A DNA stretch of 64,000 nucleotides. Source: Botryosphaeria dothidea. Its lineage: Eukaryota > Ascomycota > Dothideomycetes > Botryosphaeriales > Botryosphaeriaceae. Shown here piece by piece: positions 43,361 to 54,508 of the stretch. Position 1 is the first letter of the stretch, and each line of letters opens with the position of its first letter. The translations under genes and the position numbers were made by a program. The stretch is taken from assembly GCA_011503125.2 (NCBI GenBank), contig WWBZ02000051.1:3658001-3722000 (forward strand). The letters run 5' to 3'. The notes under the pieces are model-generated. The model did not search any database. It saw nothing but the letters and a program-made list of their open reading frames with translations, and was not told the origin of the DNA.

Positions 43361-46320
43361 GGGCAGATGGATGGGGGCGGGCGGAGCATTGCGGGCTTTG
43401 AAAGACGGGCGATACCCAGGCATTATCAGGGGGGTGGTCATTTGGGAGGGTCTCGTAGCGCATCATAGTTTGCAGGATTCTTTCTAATCCTTCCACAGTA
43501 ACCATGGGAGAACAAAAGCAATGGCTGTGGATATTTCGTGTTGTGACTGAATTGCGGGTTCACAAGGAGGCAGTGTACAATGCAGGCGATGGTCGATCCA
43601 CCACATGTACGTATACAGCGACCATTGTATAGGCGACTATCACCAGGCTTGCCTAATACAAAATATGCATCACTATGATACATTCAAATATGTCTTCATC
43701 GCCACCTATACCTTGAACAACCGGCACCCTGAATTGCTCACTTACTCCAAGCCGGCATCGATAATGGACATCATGGGTAACTCGCAATCCCGATCGCCAT
43801 CTGCTGACAGCTCCGGCACACCGGAAAACTGCCAGCAACAACGATGCACACATGATTGTCCGGTCGCCAAGGCCGACATATACTGACGGATGGTACTTTG
43901 GCAATGAGAACGCGATCGAGTCCAGCCAGAACAGACACCGGGACACAGCGAGGCAGGAGAGAAGAGTGCCTGCGCTCATTCTGCTCTACAGACCTTGAAG
44001 ACGTTGAAAGGTAATGGCCCCAATACCACTCTCGGTGGTATTCACGCAGGCGTGACTTATGGACTAGGTGACCCCGACGCAGTGGTGTAAAGGTTTAATG
44101 GTGGATGGTCTTTTTGAGATTGACGGGCTGAGTTTCGCGTGGCTTTGGGGTTTCCATGGTTGGCGCACCCTTTTTCATTTTTCTTGTTCTGGTGTCTAGG
44201 CGGCCTTTGGACTGGGGGTATGCATAGATGCTAGGGTCACCTTGCAGCACTCAAAATGATTAGCAGCCGAATTCTTGAATTGTTTCATTTTATGATGCAT
44301 TCCGCTATGATGTCGTACTTGATGTTGTGAAACCCGGCAGTGCAGTGCAGCCGAAGTTTGTGTCGCATTGACCGCTGACAGCCTGTCGTTCCACAGGGAG
44401 GCGTGCGAGCTTTTCCCACACAGGAAACTCGATCGACACGTCCCCACGCCCCGCGCCCAACTTTATTTCCACCAGATTTCTGCCACACGTAGCACCACAA
44501 CACCACGAACGATGGCGGTTCATTCCTCCCGGTATCTTTTCTTTCTCGAAAATGGCTTTTATGGTGAGCAAGGGATGACAGTGCTTAGCAATTACAAAGA
44601 GTCCCACTGTGATGTGCGAAAATGCGAATTGGTACAAGGCAATTCGGAGCTATGTGTCTTCCAAACTCCGCAAGGCCTGAATGAATTCGATTCAATGCGC
44701 AGCTGTATGATTTGGTAGGTCAACTAATAGAACAATCTGTAATCTTACCGTGTCCTTACCATGTTCTCTTCACGAAGAGTGTTTCAAGATCTGGCTCGCG
44801 CGTGCGTGCCGACTTCTCGAGCGTGCTCGTCGCTGCAAAGGGCGTCGGATGCGACAGTTCCAAAGCACGATGATACATATCAGAAGTCAGAGGATATAGT
44901 TTGGTGACGAGCGTTTGCTGCTACGGTTCTGGCACGAAGATGCATCCGTCCCTGGCCCGATGGCGCGTGGAGAGTACACTGATCTCTGACCGCGGAGATC
45001 CTGTATATCAAGCCTGAAGGCGTCATGATGTCTGCCAAGCTTCCAATCTACCATCCGCGGCCAAGTGATGTGATGCAACACACGCAGCGCGCCCGTTTAT
45101 GTCCTCAAGCTTCCAGCTTCCCATCATCAGATGCTTTATCATATAAATTTGTTTAGAAAGAGGATATCGACGGATTTGAAATGACGGACGATGAGGAGCG
45201 ATCGTTGATGCAATTGTCGGTGGCCCGAGCCGTACCCGCGATGGTGCTTGACCTCGTAAGAACTTTGCGATCCTGTGCGGATCAGTCAGGGTGGAGCGTG
45301 TTGGACGTATCCCAAGGCATGCTGAGAAAAGGAGGGGTACTCTAAGAGGGAGCTGTGCAGGTTGGCTGGGTTTGCACGCTCATGCGGGTCCCGTGTCTCT
45401 GGAGACGGACTCCAGGACCTTTTCATCGTTGTACTCGCATTCTGTCCCACAGAGTAAGCCGGTGTCACTCATTCGCAATGCCATGCGAAGGCCACAGAGC
45501 ATGCAATCCAAAACATACCATGAGCGCTAGGCGTCCAAGGCGTAAGGAGGGGCCCCGGATGGCGATTTCAAAGGTGCTTTCGGTCGTGAATCTCCAGAGT
45601 GGATGGGGCCGGTGCCGTTTCTGTGCGTCGTCAAATTAGCAGATGGCGTTGGCAATATATTCCAGGCTCGCTGGTCTGGCTAGGTCTTCTGAGCAAATAT
45701 GGAATCTCCAAATTACTCGCATAACCTACCTGTAGCAGCCGTGCAAGATGTCCGTCCGAAGCGACGTGGTTGGAGGCACCATACTGTGGGGATGAAGCCA
45801 TGTCGGACCTTTCTGTGAGACCAGCTTGCCTGATAGTTCCATGCTGGACCGAACGCTGGACCGGTGTGCTGGCGACGTGGCACGTGACTGAATTGAGAGA
45901 CTTTGCAGAGAGACGACTCAACCGTGATTCCGCACTCCTACCCTAGCGCTCATCTGTAGATCCGAGCAGGCATTGATATACTCAGTGCGCCGCAGCCGTG
46001 CGCTGTCCCTGTTGCGGCGGCGCTCCTCCAGCCCCCGCGGCCAGCGACGTCGTCAGGGGAGCGGCGGACAGTTCAACACGACATCCAGTGCGCTGTCTGC
46101 AAGAGATTCGCTACCATCTAGGATGCAATAGTAGCACCAGCGAAGGCAAGACGAGGTGCAATCCTTGGCCCAAGGCACATGTCTAGCTGAGCAGGTCAGT
46201 ATCGTTCTCTGATGTGTCCAGCGCGATTCTAGACACTTCCTCGCGACCAGCGCAGCTGCGCACACTCGGTTAGATTTCCTAATTTGCATTACTTAGCGTC
46301 GCTGTGCAGAGGGCGCACGC
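43361..46320. other. Gene-poor stretch with no supported gene
   Basis: About 3 kb. Frames of 60-116 aa occur on both strands (for example 44368-44718) but overlap each other and lack motif, signal or codon-bias support. Confidence 0.35.
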
Positions 46321-46973
46321 GTTTATATTCAGCGTGCTGTTGCGTCCAATCTCAACATCAACACCTCCGCCTCTCTTCCTGCGCCCCTCTCAACAACGCG
46401 TCTCCTCACACTTGTATGCCTTCAGATGGCTTGCAAAGCATCTGTTGAACATCTGCCAAGTAAGTTTCCTCTTTTCAGCTGCATCTGGAGCTCTCTACTC
46501 GATACGGCCCACCTTGCGCAGCAACTCGTTTCTCACAACATCTGACGCGCCGCCACCCCCAACCGCGCAACAAAATTTGCCCACTATCCTCCAGATCTCA
46601 TGAAGCCTTCACATTGTCGGCCTTTGGCTGTCTCGCTTCGTCGTCTTCGCGTCACGCGTGCAACGCTGTCCACTCCCCTGACTGTCACTGTCTCAGATCT
46701 TTGCACGTCAACCTCACACTGCGCAGAACAGAAGCTGACTAGATCTTCCTTGCAGACCCTCAGTGCATCCTACACTAGCAATCTCGTGTCGTCTCATAGC
46801 AAAAGCAACATACCCACGACCATCTTGCAAGTGGACGCCGCCCCTCTGTGCATCGCCAGCCGACACCGCGCTCGCACAAGCAACCATCATCTCAGTCTCG
46901 TTGCAACTCACCCGCGACCGACCAGGGTATCTTCCTCTAGTAAGTAACACAGTGTACTTCTACTGACCATTCT

Positions 46974-47077
46974 TCGCGATGATGACCATCCAGTGAATAC
47001 AACTGAACCACCCCTAGCGTCACAGATGCTTGCGTTTGGCGTTCATGATTGATAAAAAAGAGCTACCTCTGAGCACT
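46974..47077 (+). ncRNA. Box C/D snoRNA-like unit 1.1
   Basis: C box ATGATGA at 46979-46985, D box CTGA at 47069-47072. Internal CTGA near 47003 (D') and ATGATTGA near 47045 (C'). Lies after a GTAAGT donor. The terminal stem is weak. Confidence 0.6.
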
Positions 47078-47283
47078 TCACCTTGACTCCTCTTTGTTCA
47101 CAAATCTCTAAAGAGCTTTTGCTAATATATGCAACTTGCAGGGTCTTGCGCTTTCCTCATCCAAATACCGAACAAGGGCGCTTGACCTTAGCAAGGGGTC
47201 AGACGTCTGTACAGTCAACATCGCAGTCATTATACACCTTAAGTAAGTTGATCAATCTCGTAGAGCTCACTTGTCTGCATCAT

Positions 47284-47401
47284 GGTGTGATGATGAGCCT
47301 TATTGGCATTATCACTACTTTTTATACACCCGGATCCTCGCCGTTGCACGTCGGCGTGCGCGATGGAGTACATGATTAAACCATCCAGCTCTGAGCCCAC
47401 C
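47284..47401 (+). ncRNA. Box C/D snoRNA-like unit 1.2
   Basis: C box ATGATGA at 47290-47296, D box CTGA at 47391-47394, C'-like ATGATTA near 47372. Short GGTG/CACC-type terminal pairing. Confidence 0.6.
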
Positions 47402-47552
47402 TACCTCTCCTACATTTCCTTGAACTTACGTTTCCGAACGCTTGCTGACACACTCATTCCACAAAACCCGCATCTGCGGAGTCCGCGTCTCTCGTTACAT
47501 GTACACATCACTTGGAGGTAAGAATATCTTGCGGAGTTCACTTGCCTCAAGG

Positions 47553-47680
47553 ATGACTGCTTTCTGGCAAGAACAGACTGAGTGCCATGGGATCTTGAAA
47601 CTGGAGCGGACTTGGGAGGCTGGGTCGAGTAGAACCTTTGGGTCAGCCTGTGGCTGAACCACTGGACGCTGGCGGCTCTG
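47553..47680 (+). ncRNA. Degenerate C/D-like unit 1.3 (candidate)
   Basis: C-box-like GGATGAC near 47554, internal AAGAACAGACTGA near 47570, CTGA near 47673. It shares the AAGAACAGA element with better units. The C box is imperfect, so this is tentative. Confidence 0.3.
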
Positions 47681-47935
47681 ACACCTTGTGCAAACCACGG
47701 ATGGGCCTTTGGCGCGCTGAGGTCAAACATCTACTACCTAACTGAGGGGCCCTGCACTTCACCTCCCACTCGTTTATCTTCCGTATTGATCAAGAGCTAA
47801 TATCCTCATACTATCGCAGTGACTGACGGGCTACTTGACCCACGATTCCGTCAGGTCCTCGATAGACGGTTCCACGCAACATCTTTGACGTATCTCCATG
47901 CATACAAAGCTAAGTTACCACCCCACATCCATACC

Positions 47936-48056
47936 TACCCAATGATGAACGGACCTGGCAGTCCGTTCAAAGAACAGATCGAGGGCCAATTGTGTGGGCG
48001 GCCTGGAGAAAAAATCAATTTTACTACATGGGGCTTAACCAAACAACTGATGGGGA
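47936..48056 (+). ncRNA. Box C/D snoRNA-like unit 1.4
   Basis: C box ATGATGA at 47942-47948, D box CTGA at 48047-48050, CCCA/TGGG terminal stem. Contains AAGAACAGATCGAGGG, shared with units 1.5 and 1.8. Confidence 0.7.
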
Positions 48057-48249
48057 TCACTTTGCCAACTAATCTTCAGTCCCATAAGAGGATTACAATC
48101 AACGGCTAACCACGGAATAGATTTGCTCCACAGGACCTGGTAACCGGCCTCCAAACGTCACCATCTCAATGTCACCCTTCTCTACACCAGCAATGGCTGC
48201 TACACAAATATGAAGTTCAGGTACGTATGAAGATTTTCCTTTCGAACCA

Positions 48250-48349
48250 CATCCATGATGAGCGGCGAAGAACAGATCGATGGACCCCCTGGATGGGACT
48301 GTCTGAGAACAAAAAAGCAATTTACTACCACGCATTGTCTGACCTGGAT
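48250..48349 (+). ncRNA. Box C/D snoRNA-like unit 1.5
   Basis: C box ATGATGA at 48255-48261, D box CTGA at 48339-48342, D'-like CTGA at 48303. ATCC/GGAT terminal pairing. Contains AAGAACAGATCGATGG. Confidence 0.7.
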
Positions 48350-48486
48350 CGTTTTCTCCGATTGAATCCCCCCACCCCCGGTACATTCAAGATCTTTGGC
48401 TAACCATCATTTTTTAGTTGCACTGAATCATCGTCAATCTCTTCAACAGACTCTAGGAAGTATCCCCACATTGCATCTTCCCTCCC

Positions 48487-48613
48487 ATTCCATGGTGACA
48501 GCTCGGAAAGAACAATGCAGGGTGCCAACTGGCCTTTCGAACCGGGCCCGATGATAAAAACAATCCGTTGCTATTTTGATCCTTTAAAATTGAGAGCCTT
48601 CTGTCTGATAGGA
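48487..48613 (+). ncRNA. Box C/D snoRNA-like unit 1.6 (variant C box)
   Basis: Variant C box ATGGTGA at 48492-48498, ATGATA near 48551 (C'), D box CTGA at 48605-48608. Contains AAAGAACAATGCAGGG, resembling the element of the neighbouring units. Confidence 0.45.
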
Positions 48614-48778
48614 GTCTTCCAAATCCCTATCGCAACAACAAAGTTGGTCTTATAACCCAGCTAACCGAGTCGTGTCACACCTAGAATTCCGCCACATATC
48701 ACACTTGAAGGACCTTCGCAAATAATTGACCAAAGAAAGATCGTAAGTAGACGCGCTTTCCACACGCACCTCCTCCCC

Positions 48779-48916
48779 GCCCAATGATGAATACGATGCA
48801 TAAGAACTTTGCAAGGAGCCTGGTAATGCTTTGTTATCATGGTTCCTGCTGCTTGAAACCCGCATCTACACTTCGAGCCGCCTTCGTGCGGTGGAGCTAA
48901 ACTTTATCTGATGGGC
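48779..48916 (+). ncRNA. Box C/D snoRNA-like unit 1.7
   Basis: C box ATGATGA at 48784-48790, D box CTGA at 48908-48911. A perfect GCCCA/TGGGC terminal stem sits directly outside the boxes. Lies after a GTAAGT donor at ~48743. Confidence 0.75.
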
Positions 48917-49194
48917 AATCAATCACCTCTTCATCGACCACCGCATGTTCACAAGGCCACTGGCTAACGAAAAGAGTGTCCAGCCAGATACCAGTTCACA
49001 GTCGACCTCCAGGAGCCGAAGACGGCAATGGTAGCGAACGCGCATCCACACTCCGTCAGTCCAATCCAACCACCCCTCCCAACACCCTCGACTGACACAT
49101 CTCTCAGACAAACCACACTCACACAAACGACGGGCGGGCGGGCGGGTCAAGGTAAGTGAAATACTCTCGTCCGCACCGATAATGTTAAATATGT

Positions 49195-49318
49195 ATCGCG
49201 GGAGGTGATGAGAGAAAGAACAGGTCGATGGGAACGTGTCAGTCTCGGCGTCGGCTGGGCATCCGACCCGCATGACAAAAACGCAAATACTACATGCTGT
49301 TCTGTCTGATCCCGCGAT
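49195..49318 (+). ncRNA. Box C/D snoRNA-like unit 1.8
   Basis: C box GTGATGA at 49205-49211, D box CTGA at 49306-49309. A perfect 9-bp terminal stem, ATCGCGGGA (49195-49203) with TCCCGCGAT (49310-49318). Contains AAGAACAGGTCGATGGG. A GTAAGT donor lies ~45 bases upstream. The best-defined unit of array 1. Confidence 0.8.
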
Positions 49319-49480
49319 ACTGTACTGTGTTCTAGGTTCTTTGGAGAGATGTTGCATGGAATCGGCCGTGGTATCCTCCGCAGAGAGGCGGTGATGGGCT
49401 TCGGCCTTAGCATCTCTTGTGGACACATGGGGGAGTACTGTGGGTTTTTTGGGATCTCTTGGGACACATGACAGAGATAG

Positions 49481-50102
49481 CAAGAAGCAGTGAGGGTTTC
49501 GGCCTTAGCTTCGTTTGATGGAGACAGTGGGAGATGATGATCATGACAACTCACCAAGGAGCGCACGTTGCCTTTGCTTCGGCAGGGCTTCAGCCTCTAG
49601 TAGGGCAAACAGCCAATCTGGCTGAGTATTAAAACAATGGACTGATCCCACTTTGTATATTTGGAGGTGGAAGCATAGACAATCTCGTCAAAATCTATAT
49701 TCCTTTGTTTCACAAAGCCCAATTGTCCGTGATCTATTGTTTGATGATTGTTGAGCCTGTGCAAAGATCGAAAGGGACTTACCCGAAACCATGATGGAGA
49801 AGCCGAATTGTCCATTACCAATGACTGATGATGCAGAGCCTGTCCATTCAATAATTTTTGTGATATAGCGTATAACATTCGGGATATTCACACATAGCAT
49901 TTGAATATTGTTCATTGATCTTTGTGAATGATGATCTGGAGCATTTAATATGGTGGGCATCAAGCTATTGTTTGTCACCAGTGAATACGCATTACATTGT
50001 GACTAACACTTTCACTGCCATCACCCACACCGATTCCATCCTTCATAAGTTCTTTCTCCCTTCTTCACATCCATCCACGCAACCTCCAACCCGTCGACAT
50101 AC
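49481..50102. other. Region upstream of the F-box-like gene
   Basis: No supported gene. Contains ATGATGA-like strings near 49740-49830, but without a matching D box and stem. Confidence 0.35.
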
Positions 50103-51485
50103 ATGGCGAAAACCCTCAACTCCCTTCCCGCTGAGCTGCTCATCATGAGCTTCGACTACGTCGTCAGCTACTCCGCTCCCGAGAAGCCTCGATATCCGCC
50201 TCAGCTGACAGAAGGCAGCGTGAAGGATGTTTTGGCCATCCGACGAGTCGACCGCCGCTTGAAAGGCGCTGCGCAGAAGCTTTTTGCACGAGTCCTCCAG
50301 AAGAAGCCTTTTCGGCTTATGCCTGTAGAGCTCTACTACCTGCAATGTTTCCTGCGGGATGACACTATCGCCGCGAACATGACCTCCTTGTTCATCTCAG
50401 AAGTCCTTCCTGTTCCCAATGTCTTTCCCACAGGAGACCCTCGTCACGGGCATCTATGGCGCGGACCCATGGCAGAGTACACCAATCATTCCGACGATCT
50501 GCAGGTGTTCCTCCGGTACATGGGCAATGCGCTCCTTTTAATCATTCAACGCCTGGATAACTTGGAGGTTGTCGCAATCAAGAAGACCCCTGAGTCAATT
50601 GTCGATGTTCCGGATGCTATACGCGACGAGTTTGAGTATTACCTGGACTGGCAGGTGAGGATTGGCTCCGAGTCCGGGTCCAGGAGAGATTGGAGAGACA
50701 GGGTGATCATCAGCAACCTCCTGCGCGCGATGTCGATGTCAAGCAATCAGCCTGTCTACATGGAAATCCCCAGGTATCTCCTTGAGCCAGAAGGATTAAG
50801 ATACTACAGGAACATCAATCCGATCCCGGCAGTCCGAGAGCTTCGAATCTGCTTCGACAGCGGCGAGCGCTCGGACCACGACTCAGATGGAGAAGAGGAG
50901 CCGTCCGACCTCGCGGACAGCTACATGTACGACAGCCACGGCCGCATGCTGCGTGGCATCTATGCGGTCTTCCCCAACCTGACCACGCTCCACATGGACC
51001 TGCTGCTCTTCCCCGGCGCCTCCCTGCACAGCTTCGCCAACCAGCTGGACCCGCGCACGGCGCTGATCCCGCCCTTCCTCCACCGCCTGACCACGCTCCA
51101 CCTCCGGGTCCGGGACGAGCCCGACAACCAGCCGGACGTCGTCAACATGGTCCGCCAGTACCGCCGCACGCTGCGCCACCTCGGCCTGCGCCTGCTCACC
51201 GGCTACCACTGGGACTTCCGCCGCACCCTCACCGCGTTCTCCCACTTCCTCACGCTCGACACGCTGTACGTCGAGGCGTACGTGCCGGCCGGCGCCGACA
51301 ACCCCAAGCGCTTCATGGCGACCGAGGTGCCGCGCTTCGCCACGCGCGCCATCTTCCGCGGAACGGACGGGGACCACGGGCCGTGGGACGGGGTCTCGGA
51401 GCGGCCCCAGTTTGAGATTTGGTTCGGCGACCGGGACGTCGAGCGGACGAAGAAGGTTTGGTCTCCGCCGCGCTTTGATGACTAA
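50103..51485 (+). CDS. F-box-like protein, 460 aa
   Basis: Single exon; ATG context ACATACATGGCG. Residues 4-50 resemble a fungal F-box: LNSLPAELLIMSFDYVV, then VLAIRRVDRRLKGAAQKLF. The rest has Leu-rich helix/strand alternation (LTTLHMDLLLFPGASLH; RRTLRHLGLRLL; TLDTLYVEAY) but no regular LRR consensus. F-box proteins usually bind Skp1 in SCF ubiquitin ligases; the substrate is unknown. It lies between the two snoRNA arrays and shares their strand. Third-position GC is high in its 3' half. Confidence 0.75.
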   Translation: MAKTLNSLPAELLIMSFDYVVSYSAPEKPRYPPQLTEGSVKDVLAIRRVDRRLKGAAQKLFARVLQKKPFRLMPVELYYLQCFLRDDTIAANMTSLFISEVLPVPNVFPTGDPRHGHLWRGPMAEYTNHSDDLQVFLRYMGNALLLIIQRLDNLEVVAIKKTPESIVDVPDAIRDEFEYYLDWQVRIGSESGSRRDWRDRVIISNLLRAMSMSSNQPVYMEIPRYLLEPEGLRYYRNINPIPAVRELRICFDSGERSDHDSDGEEEPSDLADSYMYDSHGRMLRGIYAVFPNLTTLHMDLLLFPGASLHSFANQLDPRTALIPPFLHRLTTLHLRVRDEPDNQPDVVNMVRQYRRTLRHLGLRLLTGYHWDFRRTLTAFSHFLTLDTLYVEAYVPAGADNPKRFMATEVPRFATRAIFRGTDGDHGPWDGVSERPQFEIWFGDRDVERTKKVWSPPRFDD

Positions 51486-52307
51486 GTGGTTTTGGATGGT
51501 GGATAGGGTTGATACGGCATACATGGGGGCTTCCTGAGGAGCGCTTGAGCGAGGGACCGGGGGAGAATACACGGGAAGGCTTTGTGTAGCTCGCTGAGGC
51601 ATTATGATCAGGTACTGGATGGACAGTCTGGTATTTTACGGACATGCTTGGTGCAAATTTGAATGACATGCAATGCGAACTTGGAGCAGGTATAAGACGG
51701 TGGCCGTGAGGTTCTCGTAGGAGCAAGTAAGGCCCCCTCAGAACCAACTGGCTTCAAGCAAGCATATGCGCACAATCTCATCGAGCCGAATGATACTTGA
51801 CGAGAATGGGCGCGGGGTGGTGTGCGGCGGCCGTGCCAAGATCAGGCGCGTGCCCAATGCTACACTTAACACATGCGAATGCGCGAACGTGGATTATACG
51901 CGGTAGGCAGATTCGGCAGAGCCGGCGAGTCTGTCTGATGCGCTGATAGTTCGCGCGAGGGTACGTCATGGCCGTTTTATGCCGGCAGTGACTGAGAAAA
52001 TCAGCGCTGCACGCCCGCCGGAAGTCGAACCGCCTACAGCATCAGCAGGAAGGGCGCATCAAGAGCTACTTGCTGCCCGTGGCATAGCTGGTTACGGCTA
52101 GGCAGAAGCTCGTTGTGGCTCCAGCGATGCCGATCAGCCTCGAGGCCGCGTCGCCGTGACGGCATGGAAGCTCACAGAACCGGGCTGAGCAAGGAAAACA
52201 ATCGCTGAAGCCCACATAAGGAAGGCACACTGGGGTGCGTCTACCATGCTCGCCCTGGCGGAGGTTCATGTGCGCACAACCCTTGCAAAAATCTGCTTCC
52301 GCCCGCA
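51486..52307. other. Intergenic region, promoter of array 2
   Basis: No supported gene. The right end leads into a strong TATA box. Confidence 0.4.
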
Positions 52308-52316
52308 TATATAAAA
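52308..52316 (+). promoter_or_regulatory. TATA box of the array 2 transcript
   Basis: TATATAAAA followed by a CT/CA-rich start region from ~52325, upstream of the first GTAAGT donor at ~52471. Confidence 0.6.
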
Positions 52317-52684
52317 ATACCTCTGCCTCCACCACCCCACCTCCCTCTTCTCTTCATCTTCATCTCCACTCTTCGGCTGCTCCCAACAGCACAAAGTCTT
52401 CAAGCACTAGGTCTGACCGTGCTTTCTCTCCTTCAGCTTGTGATATGCTCAACAGCATCCATCGTCGGTAAGTCTCTGACAGCTCCTGACCACGCCTCAA
52501 CCTTCCTGCTTCACTTGCTCCAATTTTCAGATCTTGTACTTTTCGCTAACATCCCTTCACCTAGATTCTCGCTTTGGGGTCGGCCACCGCGACGCTCACT
52601 CTCGGTCAAGATAGATTCTCTCGACTTTGCCGTTTGGACATGTCAACTTGGTAAGTCTCCCTCCATTCCTTCCTGATATGCTCA

Positions 52685-52822
52685 TGGAAATGATGAAAAT
52701 CCCGACCTGTTGCGGACTGAGCCAGCCATTGAGCCTTAGCATTGCTGTCACAATCGCGATCTGACAAATATCCCTGCACTCGATGATAGAGCGTCGCCGA
52801 CCAAAGATCTTGCTGACATGCC
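52685..52822 (+). ncRNA. Box C/D snoRNA-like unit 2.1
   Basis: C box ATGATGA at 52690-52696, D'-like CTGA at 52717 or 52761, C'-like GATGATAG at ~52781, D box CTGA at 52813-52816. CATG/CATG terminal pairing. An alternative shorter unit would end at the CTGA of 52761. Confidence 0.55.
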
Positions 52823-53263
52823 TTTTGTAGTTGCATCATATCCTCGCTCTCGTATCCTCACATGTTTTGTTGCATTCTTCAGTCAGGATCCTGTAGACCT
52901 CCCCGGGATGTTGAGCCTTTCACTGATGCCGGTACCTCGTGCCCGCCGCTTTTTAGTAAATCTCGCCACCCCCGTTGCCGAGGTCCCTACATCCCTACCC
53001 CATTTCCCGTAATGAACCACAAAGAAACAGTTACTAGCGGCAATGGACCCCTCTGGTGGTCCATTATGCTGAAACACGTTTCTGAGGAATCCCTGCACAT
53101 CGTACTATTCGCTCATCCGGTGTTAAAGCATTCTAGCTAATACTTCATCTAGATATATGCCCATGACATCCGCTACCAATTGCACCACATTGCCGGATTC
53201 TCCCGCGACACATGTTTCTCACCATCGGTAAGGCCAGAATCATTTCATACTCCGGAGTCCACC

Positions 53264-53355
53264 CTGCCCGATGATGACCGTAAGAACAGTTATCAAACAG
53301 GCAGCCACGCTCGAGCGTTGGTTGTCCATGATAGAGAGAAAAACTCTGAGGGCAG
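53264..53355 (+). ncRNA. Box C/D snoRNA-like unit 2.2
   Basis: C box ATGATGA at 53271-53277, C' ATGATAG at ~53328, D box CTGA at 53346-53349. Terminal stem CTGCCC/GGGCAG. Carries GCAGCCACG...GTTGGTTGTCC, related to the hairpin of the next units. Confidence 0.75.
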
Positions 53356-53504
53356 AGATGTGTTTCACGTTTGCTATTACATTGGACGATGAACCTGATG
53401 GCTAACAATTTCTCCAGGATCCAGCCCATTGTCATAACGACGGACATTTTACACCGAGATAACTCTGAAGTAAGTCGTTCATTCCTGTCCTAACCACATC
53501 CGTA

Positions 53505-53611
53505 CTCTCCGTGATGACCGGCGTTCATGCCTGGCTACTGCTCTTATGCAGACAACCGCCGCAAGGAATTGGTTGTCGATGCGTAAAACTTATCGAGACA
53601 ACCTGAGAGAA
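53505..53611 (+). ncRNA. Box C/D snoRNA-like unit 2.3
   Basis: C box GTGATGA at 53511-53517, D box CTGA at 53603-53606, TCTC/GAGA terminal pairing. Perfect internal GACAACC/GGTTGTC hairpin at 53551-53577, then GATG (C'-like). Confidence 0.75.
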
Positions 53612-53753
53612 ATCATTTTCCCCTTTGGCGATCTCCACCATCTTCGAATTACTTTACTAACTCGCTGAACCCAAGCAGTGTTCCGCCCACAGCCGTGGCT
53701 CATGATCACCAGACCACGCAATGTAAGTCGCTCTTCGCCTGCCCTTCTCCACA

Positions 53754-53856
53754 GTGCTCGATGATGACCGGCCTTTGTGCCATGCCGCTTCACTTAATGC
53801 AGACAGCCGTCTGAGAGATTTGGTTGCCGATGCTTTGCCGAGCTCCCTGAGAGCTC
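53754..53856 (+). ncRNA. Box C/D snoRNA-like unit 2.4
   Basis: C box ATGATGA at 53761-53767, D box CTGA at 53847-53850, GCTC/GAGC terminal stem. Internal GACAGCC...GGTTGCC variant of the shared hairpin at ~53802-53828. Preceded by a GTAAGT donor at ~53723. Confidence 0.75.
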
Positions 53857-54003
53857 CTTACATTTCTACCCACTGCGAACGTTTACCGTCTTTGAACTGT
53901 TCAACTAATAAGTAGCGCGGGCATTCATACCTAGTCACCGTGCCAGCCTTCATTGATATTTACATGTCGGGTGTAAATGGTTCCTCGTTCCCCATTCTTC
54001 ACA

Positions 54004-54092
54004 ATGCTCCATTGATGATCGGCCATCGAGCCAAAGTCACTTCTCTGTAACGACAACCGCCGATAGGAGTTGGTTGCCATATCTGAGAGCCT
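54004..54092 (+). ncRNA. Box C/D snoRNA-like unit 2.5
   Basis: C box TTGATGA at 54012-54018, D box CTGA at 54083-54086, GCTC/GAGC terminal stem. Internal CGACAACCGCC...GGTTGCC at ~54051-54077. Confidence 0.7.
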
Positions 54093-54233
54093 AACCGTTC
54101 GCACCTTCAGAAACAACATGACCCAAATATTTTGCTGATTCAGTACGCAGATAGCTTCAAGTCGAAAGCGTTTGCAGTGTTGGGCACTCGCGTGGTAAGT
54201 CCGCCACAGTTCTACTTCGACAAACTATTTCCT

Positions 54234-54300
54234 TCCCGACGATTAAATCCACAATACTATACGGACAACCGCCATTAGGAATTGGTTGTCCCTGAGTATA
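54234..54300 (+). ncRNA. Degenerate C/D-like unit 2.6
   Basis: D box CTGA at 54292-54295 and a perfect GGACAACC/GGTTGTCC hairpin (~54263-54290), but the C box is reduced to ACGATTA. Follows a GTAAGT donor. Possibly decayed. Confidence 0.4.
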
Positions 54301-54508
54301 AAAGAGAGCTCTGAGGGCCCCACTTCCAACTCAATTGGTTCGAAAAACGAGTAAAAAGCAAGCTAACATCACGAACAGATCCGAGATCAGCGCCTATATG
54401 TTAACTTTTTCTGAGGAATTCCCTCCAAGTAAGTTGTCGCATCACTACCCAAACGACATCGAGTTTGATCCAGCTCCTGAAAAAGTTAGTGACCAGATTT
54501 GTTTCATG

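Larger units (their letters stand above)
46322..49480 (+). ncRNA. Apparent non-coding host transcript carrying a box C/D snoRNA array (array 1)
   Basis: From a weak TATA-like tttatattc at ~46322, the region shows repeated GTAAGT-type donors (46460, 46940, 47243, 47519, 48743, 49152). Between them lie units with a C box RTGATGA and a D box CTGA about 80-125 bases later, some with flanking complementary stems. No protein frame links the intervening exons. This is the organisation of intron-encoded snoRNAs in a non-coding host gene. Transcript ends and exon borders are approximate. Confidence 0.65.

Noticed and set aside
42443..43441. 332-aa minus-strand frame opposite the 670-aa gene
   Set aside because: Same reason: composition shadow with long Gly/Glu runs and no start context or motif.
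49330..49560. Possible additional snoRNA after unit 1.8
   Set aside because: GTGATG and GATGATGA strings occur, but without a matching D box and stem; repeated ggcttcggccttagc-like segments suggest a small local duplication instead.
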